Shown piece after piece: positions 36,646-48,536 of a stretch of 64,000 nucleotides of DNA. This DNA is from Tragulus kanchil (Eukaryota; Chordata; Mammalia; Artiodactyla; Tragulidae). Positions within the stretch are counted from its first letter, which is position 1. Each line of letters starts with the position of its first letter. The notes below the pieces were generated by a model. That model was not told the origin of the DNA. It saw only the letters and a list, made by a program, of their open reading frames with translations, and searched no databases. Position numbers and translations under genes: made by a program. The stretch covers positions 127,001,123-127,065,122 of the forward strand of contig JAIOJX010000004.1 in NCBI GenBank assembly GCA_022376925.1, written 5' to 3'.

Positions 36646-38259
36646 TGCAAAGATTTTATTTCTCATATTTCAGACTTTTCTTAGACGCATAGGAAACACT
36701 ATGGAAATCAGTGCAGATAAAGTCATGTTAAGTGTCTACACAGCGATGCCCATACTGTGGGGAAAGCCAGAATATAATCTCTCTTTATATCAAATATACA
36801 GCTTACTTGGGTTATATAGACCTGCACATTTTTGTTTATATTAGTTTCCTAGAGAGTGTATTGCTTTTATATGTGTATTTGCAGGATTATATCTCGTACA
36901 TAAATGCAGTACGTTTTATGTATACACACAGATTACCTACCAATTTAAGCATACCCACATCTGCCCTGAAAGAGACACGAATTCCTTCAAAAGGGGCGAT
37001 GGCAAGTGCAACTGTAGCCCCAGCAGATTCTGAGCTAGCATCCACAGCCTCTAGCCAGGAAAGTCAGGAGTAAAGACAGCCCTTTGTTCCAAGGGCCCCA
37101 TCGGGTTAGGATGACTTGGGACGCCACATCACTGGAAGCGGCAATCCAGAAGAAGGCATCTGTGAGATGCAAATCCACTGACTGAAGCAATAACCCCTTC
37201 CCATCAAGTCACAACTTGGTATTGTCACATTGACTACATGCCAGTGGTGCCAGTCGTAAAGAATCTTCCTGCCAATGCAGGAGATGCAAGAGACGCAAGT
37301 TCAGTCCCTAAGTGGGGAAGATCCCCTGTAGAAGGAAATGGAAACCCACTGTAGTATTCTTGCCTAGAAAATTCCATGGACAGAGGAGCCTGGTATGCTA
37401 CAGTCCACGGGGTCTCAAAGAATCAGACACGACAGCACACATGCCATGCTCTCTCAGACGGAAAAAGGAAGGAAACACAGACATACTTTTCACGAGGACA
37501 ATTTCATAATTCTTAAAAAGCAAAAAAGCTTCTGAAGGTGTTTTACAATTGTTCATGCATGATTATAAAATATAGAGAAGATGAATCCCCAGTTTGTTAA
37601 GGTCTGCGAAGATAAGCTATACAGTGCTTTCTACTGCTGAGTACTGCAAGTCAGTATTTTTATTTATTTTTTTTTCCTTTTTTTTTTGGCCAAGCTGGGT
37701 GGCTTGTGGGATCTTAGTTCCCCCACCAGGGATCTAACCTGTGACCCCTGAATTGAAAGTGCAGAGTCTTAAGTATTGGACCTCTAGGGAAGTCCCTTTG
37801 CAAAGATTTTATTTCTCATATTTCAGACTTTTCTTAGACGCATAGGAAACACTATGGAAATCAGTGCAGATAAAGTCATGTTAAGTGTCTACACAGCGAT
37901 GCCCATACTGTGGGGAAAGCCAGAATATAATCTCTCTTTATATCAAATATACAGCTTACTTGGGTTATATAGACCTGCACATTTTTGTTTATATTAGTTT
38001 CCTAGAGAGTGTATTGCTTTTATATGTGTATTTGCAGGATTATATCTCGTACATAAATGCAGTACGTTTTATGTATACACACAGATTACCTACCAATTTA
38101 AGCATACCCACATCTGCCCTGAAAGAGACACGAATTCCTTCAAAAGGGGCGATGGCAAGTGCAACTGTAGCCCCAGCAGATTCTGAGCTAGCATCCACAG
38201 CCTCTAGCCAGGAAAGTCAGGAGTAAAGACAGCCCTTTGTTCCAAGGGCCCCATCGGGT

Positions 38260-38786
38260 TAGGATGACTTGGGACGCCACATCACTGGAAGCGGCAATCC
38301 AGAAGAAGGCATCTGTGAGATGAAGGTCGCTGGGTCCCACCCCTTTCCTGCGGAGTTTCCCTTTCCTGTCCTTAAGCGCACCCTCCCCAGTCCCTTGCCC
38401 CAGCTCCGGACGGCGCCCCGACTCCTCCCTCCTTCGCTTAGCTGCGCTTGGGGCGATCGCCCCCCGCTGGCGGGGTTCCCAGCTCCCCGGAGCGGCTGCC
38501 TTGCGCGGCCCCGGCCCGAGTTAATAAACAGTTAAGTTTGGAAGACTCAGCAGACACGTTGAGGGGGAGTTACCCAACCCAGGCAGCAAAAACATCCCGG
38601 CGCATTCCTGGGGAGTCCTGGGCTGCCAGCATCTGATTAGAACCATATCTCGCCGGGAGTGGCCCGCGGCTCGGAGGCTCCCGGGCCGGCGGCTATTTAA
38701 GCGCGGCCGCCGTGTCGGCTGCGCGGCCGCCAGGAGGCTCGGGCACCGAGGAGTCATGCTCGCATCGCAGAGGCGCTAGCTAGCCT
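38260..38786 (+). promoter_or_regulatory. CpG-island promoter with TATA-like box
   Basis: GC- and CpG-rich DNA stands out sharply from AT-rich surroundings, most strongly from 38400 to 38780. It has a TATA-like 'tatttaa' at 38694-38700 in a GC-only context, with NotI-type 'gcggccgc' motifs just downstream (38703 and 38722). Upstream 'gttaataaacagttaa' (38520-38535) contains a forkhead-like 'ataaaca' and imperfect HNF1-like half-sites. Initiation is expected about 25-32 bp past the box, near 38725. Site assignments are motif matches only. Confidence 0.75.
38725..38786 (+). other. Probable non-coding first exon, copy A
   Basis: From the inferred start near 38725 the exon runs to 'gctagctagcct', followed by the donor 'gtgagt' at 38787-38792, a near-consensus 5' splice site. 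The only ATG (38756) opens a seven-codon frame that closes at 38779 before the donor, so the exon is most likely 5' UTR with a small upstream frame. I cannot name the gene. The next exon candidate on this strand is at 61860, but no link is shown. An identical exon lies at 39822-39883. Confidence 0.6.
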
Positions 38787-39356
38787 GTGAGTAGCTTTCG
38801 TCTCCTTCTTCCCTTTGGCTCCATTTTTGGCGACCTCCTGGCCTCCTTTGCTCTTTGCCCTCTTGGGATGCAGACCTGGGACGGTTGGAACATCTTAGTA
38901 AGGAGATGGTGTACTTGGACAGACGGGCGCTTTTGTGGCCTGACCTCCGAGGACTGTTTCCACGGAAGGCTTTACCTTTGGGGTCGGACTTCAGATGTCC
39001 AGCCAGTGGCGTGTAACAAGCGCCTCCCTTGTGTGTGTGCGTGTCTGTCTGTCTGCTGGTTTAAAAGCTCGCTCGTGTGGCTGCCCACCGCCTAATTAGC
39101 ACCCCCAAGAGTGTGTACTTGTGCCCTGTGACAGGATTATATCTCGTACATAAATGCAGTACGTTTTATGTATACACACAGATTACCTACCAATTTAAGC
39201 ATACCCACATCTGCCCTGAAAGAGACACGAATTCCTTCAAAAGGGGCGATGGCAAGTGCAACTGTAGCCCCAGCAGATTCTGAGCTAGCATCCACAGCCT
39301 CTAGCCAGGAAAGTCAGGAGTAAAGACAGCCCTTTGTTCCAAGGGCCCCATCGGGT

Positions 39357-39883
39357 TAGGATGACTTGGGACGCCACATCACTGGAAGCGGCAATCCAGA
39401 AGAAGGCATCTGTGAGATGAAGGTCGCTGGGTCCCACCCCTTTCCTGCGGAGTTTCCCTTTCCTGTCCTTAAGCGCACCCTCCCCAGTCCCTTGCCCCAG
39501 CTCCGGACGGCGCCCCGACTCCTCCCTCCTTCGCTTAGCTGCGCTTGGGGCGATCGCCCCCCGCTGGCGGGGTTCCCAGCTCCCCGGAGCGGCTGCCTTG
39601 CGCGGCCCCGGCCCGAGTTAATAAACAGTTAAGTTTGGAAGACTCAGCAGACACGTTGAGGGGGAGTTACCCAACCCAGGCAGCAAAAACATCCCGGCGC
39701 ATTCCTGGGGAGTCCTGGGCTGCCAGCATCTGATTAGAACCATATCTCGCCGGGAGTGGCCCGCGGCTCGGAGGCTCCCGGGCCGGCGGCTATTTAAGCG
39801 CGGCCGCCGTGTCGGCTGCGCGGCCGCCAGGAGGCTCGGGCACCGAGGAGTCATGCTCGCATCGCAGAGGCGCTAGCTAGCCT
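39357..39883 (+). promoter_or_regulatory. CpG-island promoter, second copy from pair 16
   Basis: Same island at an offset of 1097, with the TATA-like box at 39791-39797. Only one copy is expected in the real genome if pair 16 is artefactual. Confidence 0.7.
39822..39883 (+). other. Probable non-coding first exon, copy B
   Basis: Identical to 38725-38786 and followed by donor 'gtgagt' at 39884. It joins single-copy intron sequence from 40231 onward, whereas copy A runs into the duplicated block. Confidence 0.6.
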
Positions 39884-40230
39884 GTGAGTAGCTTTCGTCT
39901 CCTTCTTCCCTTTGGCTCCATTTTTGGCGACCTCCTGGCCTCCTTTGCTCTTTGCCCTCTTGGGATGCAGACCTGGGACGGTTGGAACATCTTAGTAAGG
40001 AGATGGTGTACTTGGACAGACGGGCGCTTTTGTGGCCTGACCTCCGAGGACTGTTTCCACGGAAGGCTTTACCTTTGGGGTCGGACTTCAGATGTCCAGC
40101 CAGTGGCGTGTAACAAGCGCCTCCCTTGTGTGTGTGCGTGTCTGTCTGTCTGCTGGTTTAAAAGCTCGCTCGTGTGGCTGCCCACCGCCTAATTAGCACC
40201 CCCAAGAGTGTGTACTTGTGCCCTGTGACA

Positions 40231-42177
40231 AAGGCTGGGGTTCTGGTTGTACCCACCAGAAGCTTTTGCCCCAGAAACTGACAACGTGTGGCATTAAAAT
40301 GTGGACTTTGTGTTACACCCGCATTCTTAAGAAAGTATCTATCTGCCCAAGAGACCGAGCAAACTCGTTTGAAAGCCTCCGAAGGTTCAAAAGGTGTTTG
40401 CCTGCTTGCTGTAATCTAGAAAGATTAAGTAAGAATTTTAGAAAAAGGGGGAAATAAATGAATGGGTTAACACCGTGGAGCCCTCGTCAGCATAGCGGGT
40501 TTCATAGCATAGAGCTGGCTGTGTTATTTGTTCCTGCCTTCCGTCCTTAATTCTTAGCCTAGAATTCAGGTCCACGGTCAGTTTTAGCAAGGAGCCCTTT
40601 GAGTGCAAAGGGAAATCTAAATGGATTAAAAATACTTACTCTTGTCGTTCCTCACCCCCACCTCCTTCGCACCCCCATCCTCTTTCTTTCTAGTCTGTGT
40701 TTGGAAGGAAGAGAGGCGCTCTGTAAAACGAGAAGAGCAGAAATCAGCTTCCAGACACATGGAAAGACTTAAAAATTCTGAAGGGGCGACTTCATGAATA
40801 GTAAATGTTGTTATTGCACTATAAAGTGACTTAATGAAAAAATTTCTGGCCCTGATCAGGCAAATCAGGGGAGTCAGGGAGAGGGAGGTAGGACAGAAGT
40901 AACTCAAACAGAAGGAAAGGCTGAGGAAAGAAGGCAGCTGCAAAAAATGCCTTGGAGACAGTCCGATAAGGCTCTAGGGATGGCTTTGATGGGATTTTAA
41001 TTGATCTTCCTGCAGACTTGAGACAGGCTCCCTGCTCAGGAGCGTCTCCTGGCTGCTGGGGAAGGAGGAACTAGCTGGGAATAGGGGAGCCTGACCGCTG
41101 CCGAAGGGCTTGGTTCTCTGCTCCGTGTCACCTCCACCTGGCTTAAACCAGCAGCCAGACCTCAGGCTACTCTTCTTTGGATCCCGTGCGTACCCCCTTT
41201 CCTCCAGGTTTTGTTCCTTTTTCTTTGAGGGGAGATAGGCCTCCTTTGTCACTGTAAGAAAGTTTGTTGTCATAAGAATTCAGGAGTTTGAGGGAGGACT
41301 CTTTTGGTTGAAGGGCTCGACATGTGGTAATAAACGAGGCTACACATAATACAGTGTACAATCTTGTCGAAAAAGCTCAAAGGAGGCCTGTGGTTTTTTT
41401 TTTTTTTCTCTTGTGTGTATTTCTGGGACTGATTACTTCTAAATCCCTCGTCAGTCTCCTCCTGAGGCAGACTGGATTCTTTTTCCTGTTGATGATGAAT
41501 AACTTCATTTTCCCTTCCCTTTCCACTCCCAACTCTCTCCCTTCCTGTTCAAGTGGATGCCTTAGAAACCTGTGCTTCTTCATCTCTGCCCTGTTAAAGT
41601 AGACAGTAGAAGGAGTGTCTTCCAGTTTTGCGCTGTGACACATAGGGAGCGACCATTCTGGTGATCCTGGACACGGCTGATCTTCTCCCAAGGATGTGAG
41701 AGAGGAAACGGGGCCCCAATGCTTGTTCACAGTCTTGCTCATGGTTAAGGACAGAAATTATGGTCTGCATTTCCACTTATACTTGCAAATTCAACTAAAA
41801 GTCCAAATTCCTGTTCATTAGGCTTACTCCTTACCTTACCTGAAAGGTTGAATGGATTTCAGCCACCTTGTTTAGGTTGAAGGGAATTGCTTTTGAGACT
41901 GTTGTTGGGGTTAAGGTGGCATAGGGACCTCTGGAAGCTGCCGACCAGCTGGTTGGGGTGACCTTTATTTTCCTGCTCTTCCGTGCCTCTGTTACCTGAG
42001 GATTTAGAAAGCAGAAAGACAGAAGTGTTGGTCATGGCTCCTGGTCAGTTGGAGGCTTGGTAGAGACATGGGCTCTTGGTGGTACAGCCAGGAAATGATG
42101 CTTTATTTCTTGTTTTACCCTCAAATCTCTATAGACTTACACTTGCTACCACCAATATTTTTTACTTGGGTAGGTCC
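40231..42177 (+). other. Single-copy putative first intron
   Basis: No tandem pair and no young repeat here. A pyrimidine-rich stretch ending 'ctctttctttctag' at 40694 could serve as a 3' splice site, but no open frame with a matching donor follows. I see no supported exon. Confidence 0.5.
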
Positions 42178-42436
42178 TTTTTTTTTTTTTGGCTTTATGC
42201 AGGCTTTCTTTAGGTTCAAAGAATGGGGGCTACTCTCTGTTGTGGTGCACGAGCTTCTCATTGCAGTGACTTCTCTCCTTGTGGAGCATGGGTTCTAGAG
42301 TGTGGGCTCCGTAGTTATGGCACATAGGCTTAGTTGTACCGCGAAATGTGGGATCTTCCCGGACCAGGGATGGAAGCTGTGTCCCCCCCCATTGGTAGGC
42401 AGATTCTTAGCCAGTGGACCACCAGGGAAACCCTAC
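42178..42436 (-). mobile_element. tRNA-Glu-derived SINE, minus strand, near full length
   Basis: A T-run, 'gaatgggggctactctctgt', 'cgagcttctcattgcagtga', 'gtgggatcttcccggaccag' and 'cagtggaccaccagggaaac': body and head in reverse order. An eight-C run interrupts it at about 42384. Confidence 0.92.
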
Positions 42437-42688
42437 CTGCATAGTTTTGAAGGTTCCATGTGTTTCCCTTCCTCAGTCTTTCCTGATTAGAGGATTTAAT
42501 CAATGCTTTTCTTAAAGACAAATCTAATACTGAAATACTTTAAAAGGCTACCTGAAACAGAGCTCCAGGATATTAAGTTACCCTAAGACTTAACAGAAGA
42601 TGCCTTCCCAGGAGAAAAGAATTGCAAATGGACTGATTGGGGAAGTTTTGGTATTTGACCAAAGGTATAAAGCTTTCTACCCTTCAGG

Positions 42689-42902
42689 GTCTTCCCTGGT
42701 GACTCAGTGGTAAAGAACCCACCTGCCAATGCAGGAGGCTTAGGAGACAGGGCTTCGATCCCTGGATCACGAATATCCCCCAGAGGAAGAAGTGACAACC
42801 CACTCTGGTATTCTTGCCTGGAGAGTCCCAAGGACAGAGGAGCCTGGTGGGCTACAGTCCGCGGGTTCACAAAGAGTCAGACACGACTGAGCACGCACAC
42901 AC
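42689..42902 (+). mobile_element. Bov-tA SINE, full length
   Basis: Complete head ('gtcttccctggtgactcagt', 'gcttcgatccctggatcacg') and tail ('ttcttgcctggagagtccca', 'cacaaagagtcagacacgac'). Confidence 0.95.
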
Positions 42903-43304
42903 CCTTCAAGCAGAACCAGAGTGAGGACTGGCAGTATGAAACACCTGAGAAACAGGATGTGGTATTTGAAATTCCTCTGGTGCTGCTGTGTAATTCTAAA
43001 GTTGAAGCTGTGCCACTGACTCGCACAGAGATTGGCCCAAATCACATTTACCTGAAATAGCTGTAACCCCAGATCTCTGTATTTAAGGGAAATCTAACTC
43101 ATGGGTATGCATCCTGCCCAGATTAATCCTGTGACTCAGAAGGAAAGCAGGCCTTGGAATCCCCTTCTTCTACAAAGGACACACTGATTTCCAGTGAGGG
43201 GAACAAATACACTGAGTGTGAACACAAAGAGTTGGCCCACCCTTTCTGCCTCCTTCCTGGCTAAACCCGGAGGGTGGTGGACGTGGCTTCTGCAGCCCCA
43301 AGGC

Positions 43305-43413
43305 CTCAGTTCAGATCCCAGAGACAGTGCTGCTGCCTGTGTAACCTTGAACAAATTGCATCATTCTCTGTACTTAAGCTTTCTTATCTGAAGAGCATAA
43401 TACCTACTCCCAG
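43305..43413 (+). mobile_element. MIR SINE, plus strand
   Basis: 'cagttcagatcccagagaca', 'ctgtgtaaccttgaacaaat' and 'aagcataatacctactcc'-like 3' end follow MIR order. Second copy about 44339-44447. Confidence 0.78.
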
Positions 43414-43505
43414 TTTTTTTTTTTTTTCTTTTCTTTTTTCATTAATTTTTTTATTATTTTTTTAATATTTTTACAGAGTTTTGTTGTTCACATACATGTA
43501 TGTTC
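43414..43505 (-). mobile_element. Retroposon 3' end, same family as 28093 and 54486 (probable)
   Basis: A T-rich head is followed by 'cagagttttgttgttcacat' and 'catgtatgttcccag', close to the reverse of the retroposon at 28093-28238. Second copy about 44524-44610. Confidence 0.55.
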
Positions 43506-45177
43506 CCAGCCCCCAGGTGTGCTGGGAAGACTGTTAATCTAATATGCTTAGAATCCATTATTCGAGGTTTTGATTTCATTTTGCCCCCTGAACCACTGAA
43601 TTACATATTTTTGTGAAAACTGAGGGCAGAATGGGGAATGTCTTTGTCAAAGCTGGACACCGACAGTCTACCTGAAAAATGTTAATCGCTTAAACTCTTC
43701 ATGTGAACAAAGCCAGGGAATGTGCTGTGCTTTCTCTAAAGGGACTGGGAGTTACTCTCTGTTCTCTGCCTGGAGCTGGCAGTTAAGTGTGGTCAAGCTG
43801 TTCTATGGTCTCATTTCAGTCTTTCTCCCCATCCCCAGACTCCTACAGAGGAGGAGCAGCCCTGCCCGAAGAAGTCAGCATTAGAGAAGAAAGAAGGGGA
43901 AGGGGAGGGACCGCACATACTACACTGAGGGACTAGGCTAGAAATAAAAAACCTCTTAAGTACCGGGGGCCCCATAGTGTCCTTGCCCAAGGAGCTGGGC
44001 AGGTTGCCATGGTTACTCCCCTGCCCAAATCTTTTTCCTACTTTGGAAGGAAGCCTGCCACCTTAGGGTAAGCAAAATCTGAACAAATTGCTTCCTGGTC
44101 TAAAAATGGAACTTACTTTTTTCCCTCTCCTTAAGGTAGAAAGTCCTCTCTACTAACCTCATCTTTCCTTTCTAAACTTATTTTAGTCCCAGACTTAAAT
44201 CCAAATTGTTCAACTCTTGGTCATTTCTTACATCATCGCGGTGGAGAAACATGACGATTTAAGAAATTTCAGGAATGTAAAGCTGTTGCCTCAATGTAGC
44301 AGCAGCCAGGTGGGACGTGGCTTCTGCAGCCCCAAGGCCTCAGTTCAGATCCCAGAGACAGTGCTGCTGCCTGTGTAACCTTGAACAAATTGCATCATTC
44401 TCTGTACTTAAGCTTTCTTATCTGAAGAGCATAATACCTACTCCCAGTTTTTTTTTTTTCTTCTAATTTTCATTATATTCTTTACTTAAGCTTTTTTTAC
44501 AAGAGCATAATACCTACTCCCAGTTTTTTTCTTTTCTTTTTTCATTAATTTTTTTATTATTTTTTTAATATTTTTACAGAGTTTTGTTGTTCACATACAT
44601 GTATGTTCCCAGCCCCCAGGTGTGCTGGGAAGACTGTTAATCTAATATGCTTAGAATCCATTATTCGAGGTTTTGATTTCATTTTGCCCCCTGAACCACT
44701 GAATTACATATTTTTGTGAAAACTGAGGGCAGAATGGGGAATGTCTTTGTCAAAGCTGGACACCGACAGTCTACCTGAAAAATGTTAATCGCTTAAACTC
44801 TTCATGTGAACAAAGCCAGGGAATGTGCTGTGCTTTCTCTAAAGGGACTGGGAGTTACTCTCTGTTCTCTGCCTGGAGCTGGCAGTTAAGTGTGGTCAAG
44901 CTGTTCTATGGTCTCATTTCAGTCTTTCTCCCCATCCCCAGACTCCTACAGAGGAGGAGCAGCCCTGCCCGAAGAAGTCAGCATTAGAGAAGAAAGAAGG
45001 GGAAGGGGAGGGACCGCACATACTACACTGAGGGACTAGGCTAGAAATAAAAAACCTCTTAAGTACCGGGGGCCCCATAGTGTCCTTGCCCAAGGAGCTG
45101 GGCAGGTTGCCATGGTTACTCCCCTGCCCAAATCTTTTTCCTACTTTGGAAGGAAGCCTGCCACCTTAGGGTAAGCA

Positions 45178-47536
45178 AAATCTGAACAAATTGCTTCCTG
45201 GTCTAAAAATGGAACTTACTTTTTTTTTTCCCTCTCCTTAAGGTAGAAAGTCCTCTCTACTAACCTCATCTTTCCTTTCTAAACTTATTTTAGTCCCAGA
45301 CTTAAATCCAAATTGTTCAACTCTTGGTCATTTCTTACATCATCGCGGTGGAGAAACATGACGATTTAAGAAATTTCAGGAATGTAAAGCTGTTGCCTCA
45401 ATGTAGCAGCAGCCAGGCACTGTCTCTCCGCTGCTCGAATTTCTAGCTTAGCCCCTAGGCTAGCTAGAGGCAAGTGACCTTTAACTTCTTTCAACTGGTA
45501 AGCATTCTGTGTCAATAGAGCAGCCCGAGTGAGTCGTTCAGCTGCAGGAAAGTTACCAGGAGGCAGATGCATGCGGGCTGTCACTTAGATATTTAGGAGA
45601 GGAGAAGGAGCCCATGGGTTTGAAAGTAAAGATACTGGAAAAGCTGGATTTGAAACATTATCCAACCTGGAAGAGATTTGGGGGAGGAATTTACGTTTGC
45701 TCTGGATAAAAAGCTACCCCCTTTCTCCTTAGCAATTTGGTTTACTCTGAAACAGGCTTAGACTTTTACTAATGAACAACTGCTGATCGTTTTTGTTTAA
45801 CAGTCAAATTCATTCATTCTTGCAAGGCTGGACACTTAGCTAGAGTGTGTGTAGTTCACAGCTAGAAAAGCCTTGTCTCAGACTGGCTTTCAGAGCGTAG
45901 TCCCAGATCAGCTACTTCGGCATCACTTGGGAACTTGTAAATGCAAAATTCTTGGTTCCCATCCCAGAACCACTAAACCAAATATGAGCAGTAGGGTCCA
46001 TCCAGCTGTATTCCAACAAGCCCTTCACATGATCTAAGAGTAACTTTCATAATTCAGTTGTTCATTGGAAAGCATAACAAAATACCTGAATTCCTACAGT
46101 CATGCAAATAAAGCAAAGCATTTAAACGAAGCTCAGGTTAACTGAATCTTAAAAAGATGAGAAAGCACAGACCACTGACTGTTTTTCCTGCTGTCTCAAG
46201 AATTGCTATCTTGATTTTGGGTAAACAGACCTACTCCTTAGTTTTATTTTTACCTTGCTTCCAAATCCTTTCCCCTCTTCTGGGGTTTTTAAGGAACATA
46301 ATTAATCTTCATTTATTAGAAGACTGTCCCAGTGATTTTTTAAAAGATATCAGTAAATCTGAACAAATTGCTTCCTGGTCTAAAAATGGAACTTACTTTT
46401 TCCCTCTCCTTAAGGTAGAAAGTCCTCTCTACTAACCTCATCTTTCCTTTCTAAACTTATTTTAGTCCCAGACTTAAATCCAAATTGTTCAACTCTTGGT
46501 CATTTCTTACATCATCGCGGTGGAGAAACATGACGATTTAAGAAATTTCAGGAATGTAAAGCTGTTGCCTCAATGTAGCAGCAGCCAGGCACTGTCTCTC
46601 CGCTGCTCGAATTTCTAGCTTAGCCCCTAGGCTAGCTAGAGGCAAGTGACCTTTAACTTCTTTCAACTGGTAAGCATTCTGTGTCAATAGAGCAGCCCGA
46701 GTGAGTCGTTCAGCTGCAGGAAAGTTACCAGGAGGCAGATGCATGCGGGCTGTCACTTAGATATTTAGGAGAGGAGAAGGAGCCCATGGGTTTGAAAGTA
46801 AAGATACTGGAAAAGCTGGATTTGAAACATTATCCAACCTGGAAGAGATTTGGGGGAGGAATTTACGTTTGCTCTGGATAAAAAGCTACCCCCTTTCTCC
46901 TTAGCAATTTGGTTTACTCTGAAACAGGCTTAGACTTTTACTAATGAACAACTGCTGATCGTTTTTGTTTAACAGTCAAATTCATTCATTCTTGCAAGGC
47001 TGGACACTTAGCTAGAGTGTGTGTAGTTCACAGCTAGAAAAGCCTTGTCTCAGACTGGCTTTCAGAGCGTAGTCCCAGATCAGCTACTTCGGCATCACTT
47101 GGGAACTTGTAAATGCAAAATTCTTGGTTCCCATCCCAGAACCACTAAACCAAATATGAGCAGTAGGGTCCATCCAGCTGTATTCCAACAAGCCCTTCAC
47201 ATGATCTAAGAGTAACTTTCATAATTCAGTTGTTCATTGGAAAGCATAACAAAATACCTGAATTCCTACAGTCATGCAAATAAAGCAAAGCATTTAAACG
47301 AAGCTCAGGTTAACTGAATCTTAAAAAGATGAGAAAGCACAGACCACTGACTGTTTTTCCTGCTGTCTCAAGAATTGCTATCTTGATTTTGGGTAAACAG
47401 ACCTACTCCTTAGTTTTATTTTTACCTTGCTTCCAAATCCTTTCCCCTCTTCTGGGGTTTTTAAGGAACATAATTAATCTTCATTTATTAGAAGACTGTC
47501 CCAGTGATTTTTTTTAAAAAAAAAGATATCAGTAAA
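45178..47536. repeat. Tandem pair 18, period 1172-1179 bp
   Basis: 45178-46354 recurs at 46355-47536 with no filler. The T-run before 'ccctctcc' is nine or ten bases at 45222 and five at 46398. The T/A run at 46336 is much longer at 47511. The start is also present at 44075, giving three copies. Confidence 0.95.
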
Positions 47537-47699
47537 CTGGATCATCCTTCTTGAGCCAGATGGTTTTCTCTAACCTATAAAACTTTTTATGTTGTCTTTT
47601 CATGTCACACCCTGAGTACAGATGGAGGCCTTTGCATCATGGTAAATGAATCTGCTGCCCTTAGGTTTTTAATAGCCTTTGATGGTTTGTGAAGTACTG

Positions 47700-47850
47700 T
47701 TCTCCCATATGACTTTAACTTTAAATAACTTAAGGTGGAAACGATATCTCCATTTCTTCGCTTCGGTATGATCAATAGATATCAGCCTGCCCAAGGTCAT
47801 TCCTTCACCTTGTGGAAGTGGTAGAGTCAGGATTTAAGCATGAAATCTGT
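47700..47850 (-). mobile_element. MIR SINE, minus strand (probable)
   Basis: 'tgcccaaggtcattccttca' and 'ggtagagtcaggatttaagc' match the reverse MIR core. Confidence 0.55.
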
Positions 47851-48182
47851 ATGATTAAAATCTTGATGTTTATCAGAATACTTGGTAAATGCCTGTTATG
47901 TGAAGTATGTGGCTAGGCCAGCAATGGAAGAACTGCCAGTCAGCAGGAGTCTAGAAGACAATGAGTTACATGAAGGAAAGAGCAAGCTCAAGTTCTTCGG
48001 TGGAATGACAGCACTGACATTTCTTAGGCATGCTGCTCAATGCCTCTGACTCTGAGTCACTTCACTCGCCTTGCACAATAGTTGTAAGAGTGATCTGTGT
48101 TAATCAGACTGCTGTTTAGCAGAGTTCATGTCTTCGACTGAAAGATACAAGGGTGTGATGATAACACACCCAATTCTCTCTT

Positions 48183-48460
48183 TTTAAAATTTATTTATTT
48201 ATTTATTTATTGGCCACTTCTATTGGTCTTTCATTTATTTATCCTTGTTCTTTGGCCTGTGTGGGCCTCCCATCACAGTGGCCTCTCTCGCTGCAGAGCA
48301 CTGGCTCTGGGCACATGTGCTCCAGAGCTCTGGCTCATTTGTTGGACACATTCATCCAGCTGCTCCGCAGCACGTGGGATCTTCCCAGGCCAGGGATCAA
48401 ACCAGCATCCCTTGCACTGCAAGGCAGTGTCCTTACCCACTGGACCACCAGGGAAGCTCC
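48183..48460 (-). mobile_element. tRNA-Glu-derived SINE, minus strand, with target-site duplication
   Basis: (TTTA)n tail at 48190-48212, then 'ttctttggcctgtgtgggcc', 'gtgggatcttcccaggccag' and 'cactggaccaccagggaagc'. Flanks 'ccaattctctctt' (48170-48182) and 'ccagttctctctt' (48461-48473) differ at one base and look like the target-site duplication. The frames of 67-113 codons here are SINE frames, not genes. Confidence 0.95.
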
Positions 48461-48536
48461 CCAGTTCTCTCTTCAATGAAAGAATTGGAACTCTGAATAG
48501 ACAGCATAGGTTACTGGTTAAGAGCTTGAGTTTTGA

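Larger units (their letters stand above)
35997..38322. repeat. Tandem pair 15, period 1154-1170 bp
   Basis: 35997-37166 recurs at 37167-38322. Copy B has lost about 16 bases early on (36011-36030 region). The junction and the B end share 'gcatctgtgagatg'. Confidence 0.95.
38035..40230. repeat. Tandem pair 16, period 1097 bp, duplicates the CpG-island promoter
   Basis: 38035-39131 recurs at 39132-40230 with a clean join sharing 'ca' ('ctgtgacaggat' versus 'ctgtgacaaagg'). No indels noticed. The unit carries the whole CpG island, the TATA-like box, exon 1 and the start of intron 1. Its first 290 bp also occur at 36882 through pair 15. Confidence 0.96.
43281..45417. repeat. Tandem pair 17, period 1034-1107 bp, with internal re-duplication
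   Basis: 43281-44310 recurs at 44315-45417. Copy B repeats a stretch of about 77 bp internally: 'tacttaagctt' through 'atacctactcccag' occurs at 44405-44447 and again at 44483-44523, but once in copy A (43371-43413). This lies at a long T-run and accounts for the jump in period. Confidence 0.95.

Noticed and set aside
36732..37073. 113-codon frame with a CPYC motif, repeated at 37885-38226
   Set aside because: A CxxC-like start alone is not evidence. The rest is tyrosine-rich AT-driven sequence, and the repeat is pair 15.
38521..38757. Minus-strand frame in the CpG island (78 codons)
   Set aside because: GC-rich sequence rarely contains stops. The TATA-like box and donor support plus-strand transcription instead.
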